Part shown: piece after piece, positions 11,078 through 17,406 of the stretch | Numbering within the stretch: the first letter of the stretch is position 1 | Layout: each line of letters starts with the position of its first letter | Source of the DNA: Bacteroidales bacterium | GTDB taxonomy: Bacteria; Bacteroidota; Bacteroidia; Bacteroidales; Bacteroidaceae | Length of the DNA stretch: 46,867 nucleotides | Assembly: GCA_022772475.1 (NCBI GenBank) | Contig: JALEZQ010000039.1 | Location: 1-46,867, forward strand | Reading direction: 5' to 3' | Notes under the pieces: generated by a model | What the model was told of the DNA's origin: nothing | What the model saw: only the letters and a program-made list of their open reading frames with translations | Databases searched by the model: none | Translations under genes and position numbers: made by a program

Positions 11078-11790
11078 TACTATGCGGCCTCAGACGCAAC
11101 GCCTTGGTTTAAGACTTGGTATCGTGGCGGGCGCCAATAGTAGAGCCATGTCCATTGACGTGGCTCTCAGTGCTTGTTGCGACGTCAGGAGCAACGCCTA
11201 TTAAAACGCCTACAAAAAAAGGTATCGTGGCTGGGCACCACGATGAAGTTCTGAGTACCACGTCAATGGACGTGGCACTACTATGCGGCCTCAGACGCAA
11301 CGCCTTGGTTTAAGACTTGGTATCGTGGCGGGCACCAATAGTAGAGCCATGTCCATTGACATGGCTCTCAGTGCTTGTTGCGACGAAAGGCGCAACGCCT
11401 ATAAAAAAGCGGGATTGTGGCGCCAATAGTAGAGCCATGTCCATTGACGTGGCTCTCAGTACGTGTTGCGACGATAGGCGCAACGCCTATTAAAACGCCT
11501 ACAAAAAAAGGTATCGTGGCCGACGCCACGATGAAGTTCTGAGTACCACGTCAATGGACGTGGCACTACTATGCGGCCTCAGACGCAACGCCTTGGTTTA
11601 AGACTTGGTATCGTGGCGGGCGCCAATAGTAGAGCCATGTCCATTGACATGGCTATCAGTACGTGTTGCGACGTCAGGAGCAACGCCTATTAAAACGCCT
11701 ACAAAATAGGTATCGTGGCTGGGCACCACGATGAAGTTCTGAGTACCACGTCAATGGACGTGGTACTACTATGCGGCGCAGACGCCTATT
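11078..11790. repeat. 200-bp tandem array of paired palindromes
   Basis: Three nearly identical units start at 11078, 11279 and 11567 (201, 288 and 200 bp), with a partial fourth from 11767. Each unit holds a hairpin AGAGCCATGTC-CATT-GAC(G/A)TGGCTCT and, about 115 bp later, its reverse-complement relative CCACGTC-AATG-GACGTGG. Unit 2 has an extra internal copy of the first hairpin about 88 bp on. A smaller stem GTTGCG...CGCAAC lies between them. No coding capacity is visible. A lone related hairpin occurs at 24026-24049. Confidence 0.9.
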
Positions 11791-11856
11791 CGTAAAAATA
11801 GGAAACGCTTGCTTGCCGACGCACGGCTTTGCGGAGAAGCAGCGGAAAAGGGCGAT

Positions 11857-11927
11857 TTGCATTTCGGCACAATTCGTATTAACTTTGCAGAAGCGAATGT
11901 AAAGGGCTCCCTCGGGGGCCCTTTTTT
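11857..11927 (+). ncRNA. Tiny promoter-terminator unit, copy 1
   Basis: A full Bacteroidetes promoter is present: TTG at 11857-11859, 20-nt spacer, TAACTTTGC at 11880-11888. Predicted start is near 11893. Only about 8 nt later begins a strong stem (AAAGGGC...GCCCTTT, 11901-11924, inner part also paired) followed by TTTTTT. The expected product is a transcript of about 35 nt, or an attenuated leader for the repeat array just downstream. The same layout recurs at 23658-23732. Whether an RNA accumulates is inference. Confidence 0.55.
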
Positions 11928-11948
11928 CGTGGCCCAAAGGCGGGTTTA

Positions 11949-12068
11949 CGGTTTGGGCGACCGTAAAAACTGTCGCCCAAACCGTATTTCCTGTCGCCCA
12001 AAGCGTGATTGCCGTCGCCCATAGTGCGTGTTCGGACGCCCCAAAGCCCCCTTCTATCGCCCACAGAC
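11949..12068. repeat. 21-bp phased GTTTGGGCGAC repeat array, locus 1
   Basis: The core GTTTGGGCGAC lies at 11951, and its reverse complement or degraded forms at 11972, 11993, 12014, 12035 and 12056, all exactly 21 bp apart. The first two form a hairpin of 15 bp with a 10-nt loop. Later units decay progressively. Because 21 bp is seven codons, one minus-strand frame reads through as a heptapeptide repeat (such as TVWATVF, TVAQTVN); translation is unproven and the frame has no recognisable domain. Confidence 0.85.
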
Positions 12069-12516
12069 CGTTAATCTTTCCTAAACTTTTCTTCGGCAAA
12101 ACGGGCGACGATAGAAAACGCGTGCGCACAACGTCAAGTGCGCCCTGTCTCTCAGCCAAGGGGAAAGTAGGCCGCGGGCCATGCTCGCGGGCGGCCTTCG
12201 GGCAAACGACCGGCCCGGCTCTTCGAGGCGGGTATGGAACGGGCGGCCATGGCCTGCCGGGGAGCGGCTATGGACACGTGGTGTCATTATTTCTGCAATA
12301 ACAAAAAATATGCCACCAATAAAGAGTAAAAATCTCAAAATTTTGTCGTATATTTGCCTTGTCGCCATCCTTTTTAGTGGCCATCGTTCATACCTTAAAG
12401 TTTAGTAGCATTTCCGGCGTAGTTGAATCCCTGACAACTTTTTGTCAACCAGATATTTGCAAACGCAGTACTGTGAAAACACTGCGGAATTTAGGTTAAT
12501 CTAATACTTTTGAGCC
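12069..12516. other. Intergenic upstream of the lipoprotein pair
   Basis: No gene is seen. A GC-rich stretch (12100-12290) gives way to an AT-rich promoter region. TATATTTGC at 12349-12357 fits a -7 box on the + strand and TACTTTTG at 12505-12512 a second one next to the start codon. A small perfect stem TGACAA-cttt-TTGTCA lies at 12432-12447 between them. Confidence 0.5.
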
Positions 12517-12517
12517 A
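12505..12517 (+). promoter_or_regulatory. -7 box abutting the lipoprotein start codon
   Basis: TACTTTTG (12505-12512) matches TAnnTTTG and ends only 4 nt before the ATG at 12517. If used, the transcript would be leaderless or nearly so. A second TAnnTTTGC box at 12349-12357 would give a leader of about 155 nt. Confidence 0.5.
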
Positions 12518-14433
12518 TGAACAAGACAGCTAAAAACCTCGCGCACGGCTTTTATCTATGGTTAGTCGTCCTCATCGCCTCCCCGCTCCTCTTCATATCC
12601 TGCGATGATGACGATGATAAGGGCGATGTCATCGAACTGGGGGACGCCGTGCTGATTGACGAAGACGTGGACTATCCGCCCGCCAACGACGAACTGAAAG
12701 TCAAGAGCAGCCAACGGGCCTACGTGGTGCCCGGCGACTACCACTATAGCGGGCAGGCGCTCGTCAACCGCCTGCAAAACCGCGCTTTCACGGCAGACGC
12801 CGACGTCCGGACCTTCATCCTGAGCAACAGCAGCGTGGCCAACCTCACGGAATGGGATTACCGGGCGATGGCCACCGTCCTGGCCCGCGGCGGAAGCCTG
12901 GTCATCTGCCAGCCCACGCGGCAGGGACTGCAGGCGCTGAACATGCAGTTGAGGGAAGTGGCGCTGGCCATGTACGAAAACGGAGAACTGGAAATCAACG
13001 AGGTGGGCTATCAGGCTATGCGTCGCCTGCTGAACCTGCAGAGCAACAGCGACTTCCCGCCGGTTATGGTAGATAATACCGACAGCAACGGCATCCTCTT
13101 TGACGTCCTGGCCTTCCGGGGCGACCTGCGCTACGCCGTGACCGATGTGGCCGAACTGGCCGGGGAAAATGCCGACGACCAGCCTACAGACTATTTCTGC
13201 GGTATGCTGGCGGACGAAGCGGCAGAGTGGCTCGACCGTCCGGACAACACGGAAGCCCGTCTGGCCAAAGGCCGCCAAGTGCTGGCTGAGCAGACCAACG
13301 GCTCTGAAACCGTTTACGACAATCTCAGCACGACAGACCAGTTTCAATACACCATGACGGCCAGAACCGGACACAAGAAAGCCCTCATGACGCTGCTCTA
13401 CGACGTCTGGGCCGTCAACGACACCAAGGGCGAGGACTATTATCTCATCAAGCAGGAGATACGCTGCGCGAACGACCAGTTCAACTGCGGTAAGAACAAC
13501 AAGAAGGAGTGGGTTTCCTATAAAGTCAGGGAAGCCATGCTGGACAGTCTGACCTACGCCACAAAGCCCAGCAATCCTATCTACGCCTACTGGCCCTACA
13601 TGAAAAGCCTGTCCACGAACGTGAAATTCTCCGACTCGAGCGCAAGCATCAAGGATATTTCGCCCACGCAGATTGACAAGGGCAGCACGACCTACACCCA
13701 GAGCACCCACATGTCGCTCAGCATAGGCTTCCTGAAGCCGGACATCAAGGGGCAGCTCGACATGACGCAATCTGTCACCCGCTCAATCCCCGACCTCATC
13801 ACCGACTTCAACTTGGGCAGCGACATGATCAGTCCGCGGTGGTCTTATACCATCAGCCAGGTGCCCAAGATCCTCCCGCAGGGCTGGAACCACGTCTGGC
13901 ATCATGAAGTGGCTCTGCCATCCTACTATGCCACGTTCATCGTTGGCCACAGCTGGATATGGAAAGTCAAGCACAATGACAAGACCTTCAGTTTCGACAC
14001 CCATGTCCTGCTGAACATGCAGGCCCTATGGTACGACAAAGAGTATAGAAAGAGCGGCTACTACACCTTCCCCAACCGCATCGACGTCACCTCGCAACTC
14101 ACACCGCCGTCGCGCTACGAGCAAATCTGGCTGATGCAGATGGAGGAGCACAGCGACTCCGCCTTCAACTACCTCAAACAGTACATCCGAAACTTCGAGC
14201 CGAATTTCTCGCTCTACACCGTGACGAAAGACGACCGCATCGAAGTGAACCGACGCATCGACGAGATTGTCAAGAACCTCACCACGCATAAGGACATCTT
14301 CAAGCCGCAGATAAAGAAAGCGTTCAAGCTGAAATTTATCCCCAACGACCAGTCGCAAGCCTATCGGGTGTACAGTGTCGATTTCAGTCAGTCCACTCCC
14401 GTCACGCTGGTCACCAACGCCCAAAAGCCCTGA
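12517..14433 (+). CDS. Large surface lipoprotein of unknown function
   Basis: A 638-aa lipoprotein. The signal peptide ends in the lipobox LLFISC (C29), followed directly by five Asp, an acidic tether of the kind that sends Bacteroidetes lipoproteins to the cell surface. The N-terminal third (about 60-300) is alpha/beta-looking and includes VRTFILSNSSVANL and GGSLVICQP. The middle and C-terminal part (about 370-560) is rich in Ser/Thr and aromatic residues in alternating patterns, including a Ser/Thr stretch at about 375-430 that could form an amphipathic beta-hairpin, and PSYYATFIVGHSWIWKV. I do not recognise the family. A distant likeness to leukocidin-type beta pore-forming proteins is possible but weak. 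It is followed 64 bp later by the amidase lipoprotein on the same strand, so the two are probably expressed together. Confidence 0.8.
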   Translation: MNKTAKNLAHGFYLWLVVLIASPLLFISCDDDDDKGDVIELGDAVLIDEDVDYPPANDELKVKSSQRAYVVPGDYHYSGQALVNRLQNRAFTADADVRTFILSNSSVANLTEWDYRAMATVLARGGSLVICQPTRQGLQALNMQLREVALAMYENGELEINEVGYQAMRRLLNLQSNSDFPPVMVDNTDSNGILFDVLAFRGDLRYAVTDVAELAGENADDQPTDYFCGMLADEAAEWLDRPDNTEARLAKGRQVLAEQTNGSETVYDNLSTTDQFQYTMTARTGHKKALMTLLYDVWAVNDTKGEDYYLIKQEIRCANDQFNCGKNNKKEWVSYKVREAMLDSLTYATKPSNPIYAYWPYMKSLSTNVKFSDSSASIKDISPTQIDKGSTTYTQSTHMSLSIGFLKPDIKGQLDMTQSVTRSIPDLITDFNLGSDMISPRWSYTISQVPKILPQGWNHVWHHEVALPSYYATFIVGHSWIWKVKHNDKTFSFDTHVLLNMQALWYDKEYRKSGYYTFPNRIDVTSQLTPPSRYEQIWLMQMEEHSDSAFNYLKQYIRNFEPNFSLYTVTKDDRIEVNRRIDEIVKNLTTHKDIFKPQIKKAFKLKFIPNDQSQAYRVYSVDFSQSTPVTLVTNAQKP

Positions 14434-14497
14434 ACGCTCACACGTTTTTTAAGACCATAACACAAATGGCTCTGGAACGCAACAAACCGATAGCACC

Positions 14498-15754
14498 ATG
14501 AAAAAGATCCGCTTTCCGATGCTGGCCCTGCTCGGCACAGCCGCCATCACCACCGCCTTCATAGTGTCCTGCTCGGACGATGACAACCCGAACCCGCAGC
14601 CGATCATCGACCCCGTCCCCGGGGCAACGACCCAAAACCCCGCCCGCTTCCTGAAGGACAAAGAGAAACTGGCCACCATCTACACCATGAAAGACCTGGA
14701 CGGGACAGGGCGCCTTTATGAAGTGAACTACACCGCCGACTATAAGCTCGACGAAGCCCTCAATGCCAACATATCCAGCACGATGGGGCTCTTGGGCTTC
14801 GTGCAGCAGCACCTCTACGACAGTGTGCCCGAACCGCCGACCAACAGCAAGGCGTCCATCCTGCCCGGATGCAGTGCCTTCGCGGTGCCCGACCCGCAGG
14901 GGAGCTCGTATCAGATGGGGCGCAACTACGACTTCCTGCACCGCATAAAAATCAGCGGCACCGACCAGTATGCCTACGTCCCCATCTCGGCCTTCATCGT
15001 CCGCACGGCTCCCGCCGGCAAGAAGAAGTCCATCTCCTTCGTGGACGGTCTGAACTTCGGCTACAACCAGGGCGCCTGCAACAACGACACCACCGACCTG
15101 TCCTTGCTCATTGGCCTGCCATACGCTGCCCTCGACGGCATCAATGAAGACGGGTTCGCCATCGGCGTACTCTCGCTCAACGAAGCACCGACCATGCAGG
15201 ACGACCCCGCCAAGAAGAATATCAACACGACGGTGGCCATACGCCTGCTGCTCGACAACGCCTCCACGGTGGACGATGCCATCGCCCTGCTCAAACAGTA
15301 CAACATGCGGATGTACAACACCGACAACAAGCACAACTACCACTACCTGATGGCCGACGCAAAGGGCAACTATGCCATCGTAGAGTACACGCGCGACCCG
15401 AGCAACCCCGACGAGGAGTTCCCGACACGGATGGAGGTGCTGCGCCACAACGACACCTTGCGCTGCGTCACCAACTTCTACGTCTCTCCCACCATGGCCG
15501 GCACCAACGACGGTTGGGGCTCTCAGCACGGCTTGACCCGCTACCGGGACTTGCGCTCTACCCTAAAGAACCACAACTACGCCTTGACTTCCGAAGGGGC
15601 TATGTCTCTGCTCAGCCTGGTGTCGCAAGAGCGTAAGGACGACGACCCGACATCCTTCACCCAATGGTCGGCACTGTATAACCTGACCAACAAGTCCGTA
15701 CGTCTTGCCCTCCTCCGCAACTACGCCAAGTTCTTCGATTTCAAGGTAGAATAA
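14498..15754 (+). CDS. Lipoprotein Ntn amidase (linear amide C-N hydrolase)
   Basis: A 418-aa member of the Ntn-hydrolase group that includes choloylglycine (bile salt) hydrolases, penicillin V acylases and C45 acyltransferases. The putative nucleophile is C125 in ILPGCSAFAV, followed by the family-typical GRNYDF (141-146), and a conserved NEDGFAIGV segment later. Unlike cytoplasmic bile salt hydrolases the cysteine is internal, so a self-cleavage to free Cys125 is expected, as in the C45 family. The N terminus is a lipoprotein signal (C25 in FIVSC, then SDDD), placing it outside the inner membrane, probably at the surface. Length is about 70 residues longer than typical, owing to the signal and linker. 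Substrate cannot be inferred; bile salts, N-acyl amides or peptides are all possible. Confidence 0.85.
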   Translation: MKKIRFPMLALLGTAAITTAFIVSCSDDDNPNPQPIIDPVPGATTQNPARFLKDKEKLATIYTMKDLDGTGRLYEVNYTADYKLDEALNANISSTMGLLGFVQQHLYDSVPEPPTNSKASILPGCSAFAVPDPQGSSYQMGRNYDFLHRIKISGTDQYAYVPISAFIVRTAPAGKKKSISFVDGLNFGYNQGACNNDTTDLSLLIGLPYAALDGINEDGFAIGVLSLNEAPTMQDDPAKKNINTTVAIRLLLDNASTVDDAIALLKQYNMRMYNTDNKHNYHYLMADAKGNYAIVEYTRDPSNPDEEFPTRMEVLRHNDTLRCVTNFYVSPTMAGTNDGWGSQHGLTRYRDLRSTLKNHNYALTSEGAMSLLSLVSQERKDDDPTSFTQWSALYNLTNKSVRLALLRNYAKFFDFKVE

Positions 15755-15763
15755 GTAGAATAA

Positions 15764-15859
15764 AAGGCCGAGGCTCTAAGCCCCGGCCTTGACAATTTGC
15801 CGTCATTCTGAGCGGACACGCGCGGTGCGCGGCGCCTGCTCAGAATGACAATTTTTTTT
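15764..15859 (+). terminator. Two tandem hairpins, second with a T8 tail
   Basis: The first stem (15764-15775 / 15779-15790, loop CTA) is GC-rich but has no T run. The second has perfect 12-bp arms GTCATTCTGAGC (15802-15813) and GCTCAGAATGAC (15838-15849) and is followed by AATTTTTTTT, a strong intrinsic terminator for the + strand. It separates the lipoprotein pair from the convergent ATPase gene. Confidence 0.9.
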
Positions 15860-15885
15860 GTGCGCGTAGAGTTAGCGTGCAATGA

Positions 15886-17211
15886 CTACATATCTTCTAT
15901 GGAAAGCCCTCGGTAAACGATGTCGTAGCCCTTGAACGTGCCGACGGCTTTGAAGAACTGTTCAGACTTGGCTTTCAGCACATCTTCGTCATAGTTTCCG
16001 GCTTGGCGCTTGACCTCTATAAATTCGAGCCTGTTTTCCAACTCGTCCTCGGCCACGATGTCTATCTCGTTCTCGCCCTTGCGGTCGTGCCAATAGCCCA
16101 GACGGGTGTATGCCCCCGATTCTTTCAGCACTTCGGTGAAGTAACTTTCGAGAGACTTTCCGCTCACTGTGGCGAAATCGCGCTCTGCTATCGCCCGCAA
16201 CCGGTCATTGCCACCGGCCTCGATGACGTGCATATATTTGTAGATGAATCGGAACCAGAATCGCAGAAACTGGTCGTTGATGGCGTAGTGCACATTCTTG
16301 TTGGACGACGTCACGTAAACAGGTTGCATCTTACTTATCAGTCCATACTCTTCGCTCAGATTCTTCAGATAGCCGGAAAGCTCTTTGATATTGAGCGTGC
16401 TTTCCAGTTCGGAACGTGTGTTCTTGCCTTGGGCGATGAGGGTCAGGATAGAAAAATAGATGCCGTAATCTTTGCCAAACTCATCGACGAGCATATTCTT
16501 TCCCTCGGGCAGGAAGTAGGAATCGCGCTCGAAGAACATGTCAAGCATCTTCTTCTCGGTAAACTTTTTCTTGTCGATGAAGAGCTCTACATATTTTGCC
16601 ACGCCGCCCGTCAGCGTATATAGAGCCAAGAGGTCTGCCTTTTTATAGTTTGGGCAGTAGGCCGACATGATTTCTTTCAGCACAGAAGGCCTGAAGGGAC
16701 GGACGTGTATGGCATCCGTTTGTCGGCCAAACAGGGGCTGCTTCTTGTCCTTGAATATCTTATTCATCAGCGTGTTGACCGAGCCGGCCACAATCAGGTT
16801 GATGTGGGCCTTGCCCTTATAGGCATCCCAAATATGCTGCATCTCAGAATAGACGGAGGGATTGACCCTATAGAAATCCTGAAACTCATCGATGAAGAGG
16901 TTGACGTGCTGTGTCTGCGACAGTTCCATGACGAACTTGAAGACTGCCGCAAAAGACAGCCCTTTGCTGTCAAGCATGGGCAGGTTGAGCTTGGTACGAA
17001 TCTCGTCGATGAATGTATCGCACAGGTCAGTTTCAGCCTTACGGGCCACAAAGAAGTAGAGCAAGGTACGGCCCTCGAAAAACTTGTTGACCATCTCCGT
17101 CTTGCCAATGCGGCGCCTGCCGGTGATGATGGTAAACCGGGCCACTTCGTGAGACAAAGTCTCTATTTCTCTGAGTTTTTCAAACTCTTGTTCTCTGTCA
17201 AAGAATCGCAT
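15886..17211 (-). CDS. AAA family ATPase with DUF234 domain
   Basis: A 441-aa protein of the archaeal/bacterial AAA plus DUF234 family. The Walker A motif is GRRRIGKT (31-38) and a Walker B-like strand LFIDEFQDF lies near residue 105-113. A winged-helix segment follows (about 240-300), and the C-terminal DUF234 part carries ENEIDIVA and EVKR, which resemble the active-site strands of the restriction-endonuclease-like fold. The biological role is not known. The gene is more AT-rich than its neighbours, suggesting transfer. It stands alone, with its own promoter and a striking set of palindromes between promoter and start, which suggests tight regulation. Confidence 0.88.
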   Translation of the reverse strand: MRFFDREQEFEKLREIETLSHEVARFTIITGRRRIGKTEMVNKFFEGRTLLYFFVARKAETDLCDTFIDEIRTKLNLPMLDSKGLSFAAVFKFVMELSQTQHVNLFIDEFQDFYRVNPSVYSEMQHIWDAYKGKAHINLIVAGSVNTLMNKIFKDKKQPLFGRQTDAIHVRPFRPSVLKEIMSAYCPNYKKADLLALYTLTGGVAKYVELFIDKKKFTEKKMLDMFFERDSYFLPEGKNMLVDEFGKDYGIYFSILTLIAQGKNTRSELESTLNIKELSGYLKNLSEEYGLISKMQPVYVTSSNKNVHYAINDQFLRFWFRFIYKYMHVIEAGGNDRLRAIAERDFATVSGKSLESYFTEVLKESGAYTRLGYWHDRKGENEIDIVAEDELENRLEFIEVKRQAGNYDEDVLKAKSEQFFKAVGTFKGYDIVYRGLSIEDM

Positions 17212-17272
17212 AATCTACAGGATTTATCGTAATGGTCATTACCGTAACAGCGGTTACGATACCGCAAATGTA
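17212..17272 (-). promoter_or_regulatory. ATPase promoter with nested palindromic operator
   Basis: On the minus strand TACATTTGC (complement of 17264-17272) fits the -7 box. Just downstream of it, 17226-17260 holds nested symmetric sites: ATCGTAA (17226-17232) pairs with TTACGAT (17254-17260); TAATG-GT-CATTA at 17230-17241; CGTAAC-AGCG-GTTACG at 17243-17258. The position between the start site and the gene suits a repressor operator. The regulator is not identified. Confidence 0.65.
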
Positions 17273-17393
17273 CGAAGAAACTGCGACTCTTGAACGCACG
17301 CCGGGCTTTTTATGAAGATTGACGTGCACGCGCATCTGCCCCGCATACTGCACGACGAGTGGCTGCGGGCGACGGCAGTTCGCAAAAAATGCG

Positions 17394-17402
17394 TAAATTT
17401 GC
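17394..17402 (+). promoter_or_regulatory. -7 box of the antiporter gene
   Basis: TAAATTTGC fits TAnnTTTGC and ends 4 nt before the ATG at 17407. This argues against the upstream in-frame starts at 17359 (GTG) and 17389 (ATG) and suggests a leaderless transcript. Confidence 0.55.
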
Positions 17403-17406
17403 AGGC

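Noticed and set aside
11078-11790. A CRISPR array
   Set aside because: Units are about 200 bp, palindromic and nearly identical throughout, without short repeats alternating with unique spacers, and no cas genes are nearby.
11949-12068. A CRISPR-like array made by the 21-bp repeats
   Set aside because: Motif copies are immediately phased at 21 bp with no room for spacers and occur in both orientations.
12181-12405. A 74-codon + frame before the lipoprotein gene
   Set aside because: Compositionally unlike a protein, overlaps the promoter region and has no plausible start signal.
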